In this document: positions 1 to 8,100 of the stretch, one piece after another
Layout of the letters: every line of letters begins with the position of its first letter
How positions within the stretch are numbered: position 1 is the stretch's first letter
Assembly: GCA_003486725.1 (NCBI GenBank)
Contig: DNGD01000081.1
Coordinates: forward strand, 1 to 11,413
Direction of reading: 5' to 3'
Source: Rhodospirillaceae bacterium
GTDB lineage: Bacteria; Pseudomonadota; Alphaproteobacteria; UBA9219
Length of the DNA stretch: 11,413 nt
Notes under the pieces: generated by a model
The model's input: the letters and a program-made list of their open reading frames with translations, nothing else
The model's database searches: none
Told to the model about the DNA's origin: nothing
Made by a program: the position numbers and the translations under genes

Positions 1-2641
1 GCAGCATCGGTTTGCGTAGGCCATCATTCACCAGAATGCCCACCAGTTCGGCCAATGCGCCCGGTCGATCCGCCGAGCTGCCGATCGACGTGGCAAAGCT
101 TGGTACTAACTTCTCAAACGGATACCCCAGACGCGCCCAGCGCTGTTGAATGCGCGCAAAGGCATCCAGCTCAAGCAAAATGCGGATGCGCGTATCCTGC
201 GCGCCCTTTTTCTTGGGATGGAACAGCCACGCATAGCTTTCAAGGCGAACAGGCTTACTCACGGCCAAAATCGCGTTGCGCGAGGCATTGGGGTTAGCAA
301 GCTTATAGGCGACAAGCCACAACTCCATCGGGTTCACGCCCGTAATGTAACCACGATCCGCCAGATTATAGCGATCGACAGGATACTCGTCATAAAGCTT
401 GCGCAACCGCTGTTCATCATGAACCGTCGGGACGGCCTGTTTCATATAAGACGCGAAATCTTCATAAGAAGCTTTAGGCATGATCGAGCGATACAAAATC
501 GCCCGCGACGTTGCGCCCTTATGCGCGCGCTTTGTGACCTTTTCGATGATATCGCCCGTCTTCAAACTGGCATATTCAGTAATATACTTGTTTAAAAATG
601 TCGTCCCTTCCTTGTCCGCATAGCGTTCAAGATAATCTTTGCGCGCAGGATGGTCCGGATCGCTGAGCAATTCCTGTTTCGTCTGTTGACCCTGCGCGAT
701 TGTATAATTGACGATATCGCGCATCAGCCGCACAAACACCAGATTGACGGAATCGCGTATCGCTTCGCGCAAATCCATAAACTTGTGATCTTCCTCGCGA
801 TCAAAGTTCACAAAGGTGTGCGCCCCGCCGCCAGTGAAGAACGTTTCATAAGGGTTGGCCGAATATTTGCGATCCATCGCCGCCTGCAACATCTCATCCA
901 TCGAGGCATCAGGGTGCGAGGAAAGCCAAACCGTCGCCCACGACGTCAAAACATCAGGTGCTTCTTCGGTCAGCTCTCGCAAATCCTCGACAGACAGACC
1001 GGCATAACGGCGATAAAGTTCGCCCACAATTTCAAGATAGGTGACCAGCGTGCGCAATTTCGCGGTCGATCCCAGATCTAGCTTTCCGCCTTCGTTCATA
1101 TCCAGCGGCGCATCAATATTATCGGCCTGAATGCGCAGTTTGTTGCCGTGCTCGCCGCGCTCGTAGATCAAGACGCTCCAATTGATCTTGGCCGGATCGT
1201 TCTTCTCGTTAAGGAGCCGGAACCCGTAAAGCCCGATGGCTTTCACGTGCTCTGGAGCTCCCATCTTTTTAAGAAAGCCCGTCAACCCCTTTTGCGTCGC
1301 CTGATCCAGCGTGCTGCTGGCAGCCAGATCGAGGCGATCCAGTTCATACAAATTGCGCAGACCCAGCATCTTCAACAAATGGGCCCGCATCGCGTTCGTC
1401 GCCTTTTGCTCCAGAAACGCCATTTGCGGCGGCTGCGGAGGCTCAGGCAAAAAACGGAAGGTCGAAGCCCGCGTGGCATCGCGCAAAGTTGTGCTGATCA
1501 CACCAAACTTGGCCAGTTTTTCCAAGGCCTGATCGGTCAGATCATCCAGCGCGGTGCGATCCGTAAGGAGATAATACGTCGGGCGGCGTTGCGCCAAAAT
1601 AAGGCCCAGAGCTTCCCGATAAGCGGCAGCCTTGAGCCGCAAAGACTCAGGATCGGTTTCAGGCAGCTGAAGCGCCGTTGCCGTCTCGCTCAACTCGCGG
1701 CCAAACCACGCCCACAAACCATCGCCAATGCTGTTGATCTCGCCAAATCCGGGGCGTGCGCTGAGCGGCGTACTGTTGAGATATTCCAGAACAATGCGCT
1801 CCCGCGCTTTGCCCGTGTCCTCGCCGTCCATGTAAACGCGCAAACTGGCCGAGGCAATCTGGCGCAGCTTGTCCATGATGCCGCCGGTCTGGCCACCGGG
1901 CGAGAAACGGAACTTTTCAATCTGCGTCGCGAGCGTGCTACCGCCGCCTAAATTGACATTCGGCGCAAAAACCTTAACGGCCTGTCCCATCGCGGCATAG
2001 AAAAACCGGTCCCACTCGATCGCGGGATTGCGCGTTACGATTTCATTTTTCTTCAACAGCTCACGATCTTCGATAAACAAAAGCGTGTCGACCAGCAGTT
2101 TGGGAATGCTTTTAAAGTCGGGAAACACATGGGATGGATAAGACGTTTTATAAAGGACGCTGCCTTTGCGATCATAAAGAGCTAACCCCGCTTCTGTTTT
2201 TGGACGATAGAGAGGATAGATCCCGTAGCCGACCAGCTCATGATACCGATCCGAGGCCCGCGCTTGCTCGACAATGGTGTAATCATCGCTCTCAAGCGTT
2301 TTCACAAAGAAAGGCAGATAGCTATACCCCAGCCGTTGATTATAAGGCCCGAAGCTGGGCACAAAGAAATCAGACGCGGCGTTTTCCCTCACGTCGAACG
2401 TCACTTCCTTTGCCAACGCGGACAGATGCTGCGCCTGCAACTTGGAGGTGCGGATTTCCTCGCCCACAAAGAATCCGACAACGCCGCCGAACCCCAACAA
2501 CAGTGCGAGCGGCACCAACCAAAGCGCCTGTGGCACGCGCATGCGATAGGGTTTATACTTTTTAACATGTCTGTTCTTGCCCCCCTGCCGCACGGAAGCG
2601 TATGCCGACTTTCCTTTGTGCTTTGAACGGGGTGGGGTCAT
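1..2641 (-). CDS. Divergent class A penicillin-binding protein (GT51 glycosyltransferase + transpeptidase), 3' end outside window
   Basis: Reading the minus strand gives 880 uninterrupted residues that leave the window before a stop. A basic cytoplasmic tail (1-36) is followed by one membrane anchor (about 38-60), the topology of a bifunctional PBP that polymerises and cross-links peptidoglycan in the periplasm. GT51 signatures are visible: EDR at 191-193 (first catalytic Glu), GGGSTL at 232-237, and ExYLN at 286-289-type spacing (E286). In the transpeptidase part I see the SxxK nucleophile STAK (525-528) and SVN (631-633). The usual KTG box is not reached; residues 858-880 resemble the segment that normally precedes it. 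The GT51 motifs are divergent (EDRELL instead of EDRxF, GGGSTLATQ instead of GGSTLTQQ), and an unusually long insert of over 200 residues separates SxN from that segment. The ATG at 2641 is preceded by a GTAGGTAG-like ribosome site. It follows hisS by 37 nt, probably in one operon. Confidence 0.85.
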   Translation of the reverse strand, partial: MTPPRSKHKGKSAYASVRQGGKNRHVKKYKPYRMRVPQALWLVPLALLLGFGGVVGFFVGEEIRTSKLQAQHLSALAKEVTFDVRENAASDFFVPSFGPYNQRLGYSYLPFFVKTLESDDYTIVEQARASDRYHELVGYGIYPLYRPKTEAGLALYDRKGSVLYKTSYPSHVFPDFKSIPKLLVDTLLFIEDRELLKKNEIVTRNPAIEWDRFFYAAMGQAVKVFAPNVNLGGGSTLATQIEKFRFSPGGQTGGIMDKLRQIASASLRVYMDGEDTGKARERIVLEYLNSTPLSARPGFGEINSIGDGLWAWFGRELSETATALQLPETDPESLRLKAAAYREALGLILAQRRPTYYLLTDRTALDDLTDQALEKLAKFGVISTTLRDATRASTFRFLPEPPQPPQMAFLEQKATNAMRAHLLKMLGLRNLYELDRLDLAASSTLDQATQKGLTGFLKKMGAPEHVKAIGLYGFRLLNEKNDPAKINWSVLIYERGEHGNKLRIQADNIDAPLDMNEGGKLDLGSTAKLRTLVTYLEIVGELYRRYAGLSVEDLRELTEEAPDVLTSWATVWLSSHPDASMDEMLQAAMDRKYSANPYETFFTGGGAHTFVNFDREEDHKFMDLREAIRDSVNLVFVRLMRDIVNYTIAQGQQTKQELLSDPDHPARKDYLERYADKEGTTFLNKYITEYASLKTGDIIEKVTKRAHKGATSRAILYRSIMPKASYEDFASYMKQAVPTVHDEQRLRKLYDEYPVDRYNLADRGYITGVNPMELWLVAYKLANPNASRNAILAVSKPVRLESYAWLFHPKKKGAQDTRIRILLELDAFARIQQRWARLGYPFEKLVPSFATSIGSSADRPGALAELVGILVNDGLRKPML

Positions 2642-2678
2642 GAAAAGCTACCTACGACGACAAAAATCGAAAAACCTT

Positions 2679-4028
2679 CTAAACCTGAAGCAGCGAGCGA
2701 AGTTTGGCGACAAGCTCACTGCGCTTCACTTCGATCTGCTCTTTCTTGGCCAAAACTTTCACCAGAACAGTCCCCGCTTGCGCTTCAGAGCCACCAAACA
2801 AGATAGCGAGCGGCATACCGGCCTTGTCGGCGTATTTCAGCTGCTTGTCTAGTTTCGCGGGTTCAAGATAGTTTTCAACCGTAAAGCCTGCGGCGCGAAG
2901 TTCCGCGCCCAAAGCCAGATACTCATTCGCGCGGTCGGCCTCCAGCTGCGTGATTAATATCTGCGTGGTGTGCGGTACGGGCGGCAGCAAGTTCAACTCC
3001 GCCAACTGCTCATAAAGACGCGACGCGCCGATCGACAGGCCCACACCGGGCAGCTTCGATTTCGTGTACATACTGGCCAGATCGTCGTAACGCCCGCCGG
3101 AGCACACGCTGCCGATTTCGGGATGCGCATCGATCAGCGTCTCGTAAACGGTGCCGGTGTAGTAATCGAGGCCCCGCGCAATGGCGAGATTGACGCGCGT
3201 GCGCGCCTCGGGAACGCCCAGCGCCCGAAGCGAGGACACCATCTTTTCCAGCTCGCCGTAGCCTTCCAAAAACACAGGGTTCGTCGCGTTCAAGCCGCGA
3301 AGCGCGGCTAGCATTTCATCCTTGCCGCCCTTCATCGCGACAAGCTGCAACAACTTGGCGGCCACATCGTCGCTTAATCCCAGTTCAACCATCGAGGCGC
3401 GCACCTTGTCCGCGCCGATCTTGTCCAGCTTGTCAATCTCGCGCAAAACAAGTTTCTGCGTTTCGCTATCGCTCACACCCCAGCCTTCCAAAAGCCCCAG
3501 AAGGATTTTGCGATTGCTGAAATGGATGGTGAACTCGCCGATGCCCAGCTCGGTAAAAATCTGCACGATAATGGCGGGAAGCTCGGCGTCATAGGCCGCG
3601 TCCAGCTTGTCCTTGCCGATCACATCGATGTCGCACTGATAGAACTCGCGCATGCGGCCCTTCTGCGGACGCTCGCCGCGATAGGAACGCTGCATCTGAT
3701 AACGCCGAAAAGGAAACGCCAGTTCGCGCTCATGCTGCGCGACATAGCGCGCCAGCGGTACGGTCAGATCAAAGTGCAACGCCATGTCCGGCGCGTGACC
3801 CTGCTGGATCGCGCCCGTGGACTGCACAAAATAAACCTGCTTTTCCGTCTCGCCGCCCGACTTGGTCAGCAGAACATCCTTTAGCTCGAAAATCGGGGTT
3901 TCCACCTGCACAAAACCGAACCGCTCATACCCCCGCCTGATGACATCAAGCATATGCTGAAAAACCATTTGATCGCGGGGCAACAATTCAAGGGTACCGG
4001 AGGGCGTGCGGGGCGTGATAAGGGACAT
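2679..4028 (-). CDS. hisS: Histidyl-tRNA synthetase
   Basis: Class II aminoacyl-tRNA synthetase that charges tRNA-His with histidine in the cytoplasm. The 449-residue length fits the family. Motifs in order: a DLTVPLAR segment at 87-94; motif 2 with RGERPQKGR at 117-125 followed by FYQ (129-131); the histidine-specific RGLDYY (285-290) and GGRYDDL (311-317) loops; motif 3, GVGLSIGASRL, at 328-338; and an anticodon-binding C-terminal domain from about 352. Motif 2 keeps the RPQxGR core. From memory, the main alphaproteobacterial form, which charges a tRNA-His lacking the extra G-1, has a different sequence here, so this looks like the ordinary bacterial type or one acquired laterally. The first gene of a probable hisS-PBP operon; its promoter lies in the 129-nt space shared with divergent pyrC. 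No clear Shine-Dalgarno sequence precedes the ATG. Confidence 0.97.
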   Translation of the reverse strand: MSLITPRTPSGTLELLPRDQMVFQHMLDVIRRGYERFGFVQVETPIFELKDVLLTKSGGETEKQVYFVQSTGAIQQGHAPDMALHFDLTVPLARYVAQHERELAFPFRRYQMQRSYRGERPQKGRMREFYQCDIDVIGKDKLDAAYDAELPAIIVQIFTELGIGEFTIHFSNRKILLGLLEGWGVSDSETQKLVLREIDKLDKIGADKVRASMVELGLSDDVAAKLLQLVAMKGGKDEMLAALRGLNATNPVFLEGYGELEKMVSSLRALGVPEARTRVNLAIARGLDYYTGTVYETLIDAHPEIGSVCSGGRYDDLASMYTKSKLPGVGLSIGASRLYEQLAELNLLPPVPHTTQILITQLEADRANEYLALGAELRAAGFTVENYLEPAKLDKQLKYADKAGMPLAILFGGSEAQAGTVLVKVLAKKEQIEVKRSELVAKLRSLLQV

Positions 4029-4065
4029 GAGGTTAAGGCTTCTAAAAATGGGTTTTGATCCCTTC

Positions 4066-4095
4066 TATATAACGATCTCCGCCCCCATTAACCAA
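4066..4095 (-). promoter_or_regulatory. Candidate promoter of the hisS operon
   Basis: Reading the minus strand, TTGGTT (4095-4090) and TATATA (4071-4066) are spaced by 18 nt (17 to the overlapping TTATAT) and would start a transcript about 30 nt before the hisS ATG. The -35 matches consensus only partly. Called from pattern alone. Confidence 0.4.
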
Positions 4096-4121
4096 TCTCT
4101 TTTTTCTTGCCTGTTTTGGGG

Positions 4122-4127
4122 TATACT
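4122..4127 (+). promoter_or_regulatory. Candidate -10 box for pyrC and the ATPase cluster
   Basis: TATACT lies 30 nt before the pyrC ATG at 4158, implying a leader of about 24 nt. No convincing -35 hexamer sits 16-18 nt upstream (the region is T-rich). A TTGCCT hexamer is only 9 nt away, which is too close. It is the only strong -10-like box in the divergent space on this strand. Confidence 0.4.
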
Positions 4128-4157
4128 GACCGCGAATCCTTTCGAAAGAACAAGCCG

Positions 4158-5234
4158 ATGAGCACCCTTCCCTCCCTCACTCTCCCCAAGCCCGACGACT
4201 GGCACCTGCATCTGCGCGATGGAGCCATGATGAAGGCGGTTTTGCCCTATACCGCGCGGCATTTCGCCCGCGCCGTCGTGATGCCGAACCTGAAGCCCGC
4301 CGTGACCACAACGGCGGCGGCGCAAGCCTACCGTGAGCGCATCCGGCAAGCCCTGCCCCCCCATATGACCTTTACCCCGCTGATGACGGCTTATCTGACC
4401 GACAAAACCGATCCGGACGATCTGGAGCGCGGCTATAATGAAGGCATTCTTTTCGCGGCCAAACTTTATCCCGCAGGCGTAACGACAAACTCCGAGGACG
4501 GCGTCACGGATATTCAGGCGATTTCCCACATCCTCGACCGCCTGCAGAAAATCGGGATGCCTCTGTTGATCCATGGCGAGGTCGCGGATCCCGCCGTCGA
4601 CTTCTTTGACCGCGAAACGGTGTTTATCGACCGCGTTTTGATCCCCATGCGCCGCAATTTTCCGGAACTGAAAGTCGTTTTGGAGCATATTACCACCCGC
4701 CACGCCGCCGAATACATCGTCAGCGAAGCTCAAATCAGCGGTGGGAAACTGGCGGCAACGATCACGGCGCACCATTTACTCATCAACCGCAACGCGATGT
4801 TCGAAGGCGGCATGCACCCTCACCATTTCTGCCTGCCCATCGTCAAGAGCGAGACCGACCGCCAAGCCATCATCATGGCCGCGACGTCCGGCGCGCAGAT
4901 GTTCTTTGCAGGCACGGATTCGGCGCCGCATCCGCGCACAGCCAAAGAATCCGCACGAGGCAGCGGCGGGATATTCTCTGCCCCCAATGCGTTAGCGATC
5001 TATGCTCAGATTTTTGATGAAGCTGGTGCGCTTGATCGCCTTGAAAACTTCCTGTGCCTGAACGGGCCCGCTTTTTACGATCTGCCCGTCAACGCGGCGA
5101 CCATAACGCTGGAAAAGCTGGCCGAGCCCGCCCAGCCTCTTAAGCCGATCTTAACGGAAGAAGGGCAAGAAATACTAGCCTTCCCCGCCGAATCGCCGCT
5201 GTCCTGGCGCGTTGTCGAAAAAGAACTTCTTTAA
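4158..5234 (+). CDS. pyrC: Dihydroorotase, E. coli PyrC type
   Basis: Zinc amidohydrolase that interconverts carbamoyl-aspartate and dihydroorotate, the third step of pyrimidine synthesis. The 358 residues begin close to the well-known N-terminus, and the metal ligands fall at the same numbers as in the E. coli enzyme: H16 and H18 in DDWHLHLRDG, the carbamylated lysine K102 in KLYPAG, H139 in IHGE and H177 in EHITT. The catalytic aspartate is D254 in GTDSAPH. An in-frame ATG at 4107 would add 17 residues, but it lies upstream of the likely -10 box and has no family support, so 4158 is preferred (purine-rich GAAAGAACAAG upstream). First gene of a compact cluster: the next gene starts 13 nt after its stop. 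Its linkage to secretion ATPases is not functionally obvious. Confidence 0.96.
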   Translation: MSTLPSLTLPKPDDWHLHLRDGAMMKAVLPYTARHFARAVVMPNLKPAVTTTAAAQAYRERIRQALPPHMTFTPLMTAYLTDKTDPDDLERGYNEGILFAAKLYPAGVTTNSEDGVTDIQAISHILDRLQKIGMPLLIHGEVADPAVDFFDRETVFIDRVLIPMRRNFPELKVVLEHITTRHAAEYIVSEAQISGGKLAATITAHHLLINRNAMFEGGMHPHHFCLPIVKSETDRQAIIMAATSGAQMFFAGTDSAPHPRTAKESARGSGGIFSAPNALAIYAQIFDEAGALDRLENFLCLNGPAFYDLPVNAATITLEKLAEPAQPLKPILTEEGQEILAFPAESPLSWRVVEKELL

Positions 5235-5247
5235 TAGGTTCCCCTCC

Positions 5248-6294
5248 ATGACTGGAAAACTCAGCGAGCTGCCCTTCATCGATTTGTATGTCCGCCTCGA
5301 TGGGACGGATCATCCGATGTACCGCTCGCGCGAGCGGGCACGCTCGATGTTCAACCAACTGGTTCCCAACGATCTGGTTCCGGCCGTCGAGCAATTCGGC
5401 GTCGCCATCAAAGCCGCGATGCAGGAACACGCCGACGCCACCACGACAATTGACGGGCTGCGTTGCCGCCTGTCGAAACAGACGATGGCCGACGGCTCGG
5501 TCTGGGCCTGCGCGCGCCAAATCAATTCAGAACTGCCCGACCTTCGCAAACTGGGGTTTGCGCCGCATATCTGCAACCATTTGCACTCATTGGGGCAACG
5601 CGAGGGTCTTATTCTGGTCTCCGGCTCGGCCGGTCACGGTAAAACGACGACGGCGGCGGGCCTGCTGATCGACTATATGAAGGAATATGGCGGCACAGCT
5701 GTCACCATCGAAGATCCCGTCGAATACATCATGAAGGGTCGCCACGGCGAGTTTGGCCAATGCTTCCAGATCGAAGTGAAGAACGACGATGATTGGGCAC
5801 CGGCGCTCAAGCGCACCCTGCGCTGGGGACCACGTTATATCTTCGTCGGAGAAATTCGCACGCCCAACGCCGCCGAACAATTGCTGCACGCCGCGACGAC
5901 AGGCCATACCGTCATCACCACGCTTCACGGCGGCATGCCGGAAGAAGCCCTTGTCGGCCTCCTCTTTATGGCCGAGCAAGCCATGGGCAAAGGTGCCGCC
6001 GATATTCTGGCCGGCTGTCTCACCGCCCTTGTCCACCAGACGATGAAGGAAGACGGCCCCTTTGTCCGCTATGTCTTCACCGAAGAAAACTCGCCGGGTG
6101 ATCCGATCCGCTCGCTGATCCGCGAGAACAAAATCGGCATGATGTCCACCTATATCGACCGTATCGCGGCGCGTCTGGCCAACCAGCCACCACCGCTGGC
6201 CCCAATGAATCAAGGCGCAGGGCATGGTAATGGAATGGGGGGAGGCTTACCACCGCTCCCGCCGCTGCCGCCCCTGCCCCCGATCCGCAAATAA
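5248..6294 (+). CDS. PilT/GspE/DotB-like secretion ATPase, copy A, with proline-rich tail
   Basis: Member of the hexameric ATPases that power type II/IV pilus and type IV secretion machines from the cytoplasmic face. The 348 residues show a short N-terminal domain (1-110, DLYVRLD near the start) and a RecA-like core. The core contains Walker A GSAGHGKTTT with K132, an Asp box IEDPVEY (E155, D156), a Walker B-like VGEIR with E202, and a His box with H220 (TGH) and H227 (TLH). In PilT and DotB the Walker A loop reads GSGKST; here the serine before GK is histidine and KST is KTT. The tail (about 310-348) is a Gly- and Pro-rich stretch ending in repeated LPP units, absent from copy B. The ATG at 5248 is chosen because homology with copy B begins there. 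A TTG at 5212 would add 12 residues and overlap pyrC. No pilus or secretion partner is encoded nearby. Confidence 0.88.
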   Translation: MTGKLSELPFIDLYVRLDGTDHPMYRSRERARSMFNQLVPNDLVPAVEQFGVAIKAAMQEHADATTTIDGLRCRLSKQTMADGSVWACARQINSELPDLRKLGFAPHICNHLHSLGQREGLILVSGSAGHGKTTTAAGLLIDYMKEYGGTAVTIEDPVEYIMKGRHGEFGQCFQIEVKNDDDWAPALKRTLRWGPRYIFVGEIRTPNAAEQLLHAATTGHTVITTLHGGMPEEALVGLLFMAEQAMGKGAADILAGCLTALVHQTMKEDGPFVRYVFTEENSPGDPIRSLIRENKIGMMSTYIDRIAARLANQPPPLAPMNQGAGHGNGMGGGLPPLPPLPPLPPIRK

Positions 6295-6299
6295 AGGAG
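6293..6299 (+). promoter_or_regulatory. Strong ribosome binding site of ATPase copy B
   Basis: AAAGGAG begins inside the stop codon of copy A and stands 10 nt before the ATG at 6310. It is by far the best Shine-Dalgarno in the cluster. It fixes the start of copy B and suggests efficient, coupled translation of B after A. Confidence 0.75.
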
Positions 6300-6309
6300 C
6301 CTTTGCGCC

Positions 6310-7332
6310 ATGTTCTTCAATGAATCAAATCCTGCCAGCGACAAGCTCCGCGATTTGGCTTTTATGGATCTTTATCTGCGCATCGATCATCCGGCACCGG
6401 CGCGCTTTCGCTGCGCCGCGCGCGACTACACCAACAACTGGACGCGCCTTTTACCGGAGATCTACAAAAACGAAATCGAGATCATCGCGAACCAGATGCG
6501 CGGCCAGATCGACAGTCCCGATACCTCGTTCGAATATGACGGGATGCGCTTCCGCCTCTCCTATCAACGCTTGGCGAACGGTGAGGACTGGGTTGTCCTG
6601 CGCCGCATCAGCGCGAAGGTTCCCAAGCTGGAAGATTTGAACATCGCCCAGCATATCTGCACCCATTTGCGCCGCATGGGGCAGCGCGACGGACTCATCG
6701 TCATCTCTGGTGCGACGGGCAATGGTAAGACGACGACGGCGTTCGGGCTGCTCAACGATTATCTTCAAAATTTCGGTGGCGTCGGCATCACGATCGAAGA
6801 TCCCGTCGAATACGCGCTGAACGGGCCGATTGGCGAGTATGGCTATTGCTATCAGGTGCAGGTCAACAAAGACGAAGACTGGGCCTCGCCGCTGAAGCGC
6901 GCCTTGCGCTGGACGCCGCGCTTCCTGTTGGTCGGTGAGGTTCGCACCCCCCGCGCGGCCGAGCAAATCCTGCGCGCGGCAACGACCGGTCACATGGTCA
7001 TCACCACCATTCATGCCGGCTCGATCGAAGAAAGCTTGATGGGCTTGATGCATCTGGCCGAGCAAAGCATGGGCACGTCGGCAAACTATATGCTGGCACA
7101 GGCGTTGACCGCAGGCATCCACCAGACGCTAAGCGTCACGGGGCCCTTCCTTCGTTATGTAATGACTGAGGAAAATAACAACGGCGATCCGGTACGATCT
7201 TTAGTGCGCGAGAACCGCGTGGGTATGATTAATACGTATATCGACAAACAAATCGCCCGCATGAACACGGTTCATGGGAGCGGCACAGCACAGTCGATGC
7301 AGGGAGCGCAAACTCTTCCGGGAAGAAAATAA
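6310..7332 (+). CDS. PilT/GspE/DotB-like secretion ATPase, copy B
   Basis: Tandem paralogue of the preceding gene: by eye about half of the positions are identical over the whole length, including the N-terminal DLYLRID segment and the C-terminal RSLVRENRVGM segment. The 340 residues keep every catalytic box: Walker A GATGNGKTTT with K140, IEDPVEY, Walker B-like VGEVR with E210, and H228/H235 in the TGH and TIH motifs. The Walker A loop has asparagine where PilT/DotB have serine. It lacks the poly-LPP tail of copy A and ends in a short, Gly/Gln/Ser-containing tail. Paired ATPases recall PilB/PilT or PilT/PilU, but here both copies look like the same subtype, so a hetero-oligomer or two alternative motors are both possible. 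Last gene of the cluster; no clear terminator follows. Confidence 0.88.
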   Translation: MFFNESNPASDKLRDLAFMDLYLRIDHPAPARFRCAARDYTNNWTRLLPEIYKNEIEIIANQMRGQIDSPDTSFEYDGMRFRLSYQRLANGEDWVVLRRISAKVPKLEDLNIAQHICTHLRRMGQRDGLIVISGATGNGKTTTAFGLLNDYLQNFGGVGITIEDPVEYALNGPIGEYGYCYQVQVNKDEDWASPLKRALRWTPRFLLVGEVRTPRAAEQILRAATTGHMVITTIHAGSIEESLMGLMHLAEQSMGTSANYMLAQALTAGIHQTLSVTGPFLRYVMTEENNNGDPVRSLVRENRVGMINTYIDKQIARMNTVHGSGTAQSMQGAQTLPGRK

Positions 7333-7352
7333 GCGTAGCAGGAATTTGGATT

Positions 7353-7676
7353 TTAGGCGGGTCCGGGGGTTTTTCCACTTTTTTTGGAAGATCTATCCAT
7401 ATAGTGCTTTACAGGCAACCCAAGATCGACGGCTTTCTCCAAACAAGTCGTGGCCGCCTTCACTTCACCCAAGTCAAAAAGCTTACTAACGACGTAGACC
7501 ATGTTGGCAACAGCCGAGCAATCCTCCCCTTCGACTGCAAGCCACATATAATCATTGGCCGCCTCTTTCATACGAGGAACATTATTGCTCTTGATCGCGT
7601 AATCCGCAGCGGCGAAATGTTTAGAAGCTGCATTTGATCCACAATTCGAAAGAAAATTGTCAAAAGGCATGGTCAT
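7353..7676 (-). CDS. Small helical repeat protein, function unknown
   Basis: A 107-residue reading frame convergent with ATPase copy B, 20 nt from its stop. I do not recognise a family. The sequence reads as helical hairpins (for example a VSKLFDLGEVKAATTCLEKA segment near the C-terminal half) of the kind seen in TPR or Sel1-like repeats, followed by a Ser/Lys/Pro tail. No signal peptide or membrane segment. Two start codons (M1, M3) are possible; upstream is only a weak GGATTAG. Codon use looks coding and the frame is not a shadow of another gene, but it stands in a more AT-rich stretch and could be an accessory gene. Confidence 0.55.
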   Translation of the reverse strand: MTMPFDNFLSNCGSNAASKHFAAADYAIKSNNVPRMKEAANDYMWLAVEGEDCSAVANMVYVVSKLFDLGEVKAATTCLEKAVDLGLPVKHYMDRSSKKSGKTPGPA

Positions 7677-7755
7677 TGTTTCTAATCCAACGTTGCTGTT
7701 AATCGATTCGATAAAAATATTGCTCTAACCAATTTATAATTTCGTCCACTTTATC

Positions 7756-8100
7756 TTAGTTGATAATTTCTTCCATCTTCATATCGACGAGGAATTCGAT
7801 CGCTCTCATATAATCATCGCGGCGGAGCTTCGCGACATGATCGACGCCGAACTCGGCTTCAACGATCATCTGAACTGTTTCTTGGCGGACATTCTGGTTA
7901 TAGGAAACATAGGCAAGGAGGGCATAGATAGAAGTCAATTCGCGGTCATTAATGCGCTCGACTTGAGGCGCCATCGTTTTATCAGAAAATTGAGGCATAT
8001 CGGCGCTACAGGTGACTTTCAGCGTCTCGGCAACTTGCGTCATATGCTCGCGCGTGGCAGCTGGCATTTCGCTTCGTTTGGAGGGTGTTGTTTTTGTCAT
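7756..8100 (-). CDS. Small uncharacterised protein with an FGV...AIEFL C-terminal segment
   Basis: The 114 residues start MTKTT. A GGAG seven bases upstream decides for this ATG over the one four codons earlier at 8112. The N-terminal 30 residues are polar and probably flexible. The C-terminal 60 are helical, with the pattern FGV, a basic stretch, DDY, then AIEFL. That pattern resembles the C-terminal ends of some phage antirepressor/ORF6C-like and recombination proteins; the resemblance is a memory-based hint, not an assignment. No signal peptide or transmembrane segment. It lies 79 nt upstream of the gene at 7353-7676 on the same strand, so the two may be co-transcribed. Confidence 0.6.
   Translation of the reverse strand: MTKTTPSKRSEMPAATREHMTQVAETLKVTCSADMPQFSDKTMAPQVERINDRELTSIYALLAYVSYNQNVRQETVQMIVEAEFGVDHVAKLRRDDYMRAIEFLVDMKMEEIIN

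Noticed and set aside
530..570. KTG at residues 694-696 of the PBP as the third transpeptidase motif
   Set aside because: It lies in a helical-looking region, is followed by Asp instead of Thr/Ser, and precedes the segment that normally comes before the true KTG box.
146..2626. Several plus-strand open frames across 146-595, 650-1081, 1148-1951 and 2240-2626
   Set aside because: They lie opposite one continuous minus-strand frame with clear GT51 and transpeptidase motifs; their products have no recognisable family and no ribosome sites.
4065..4775. 236-residue minus-strand frame
   Set aside because: It is opposite pyrC, whose metal ligands are all in place; it has no family resemblance.
5587..7122. 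Long minus-strand frames at 5587-6225 and 6451-7122
   Set aside because: They mirror the two ATPase genes and share the same GC-rich antisense pattern in both, as expected of paralogue shadows.
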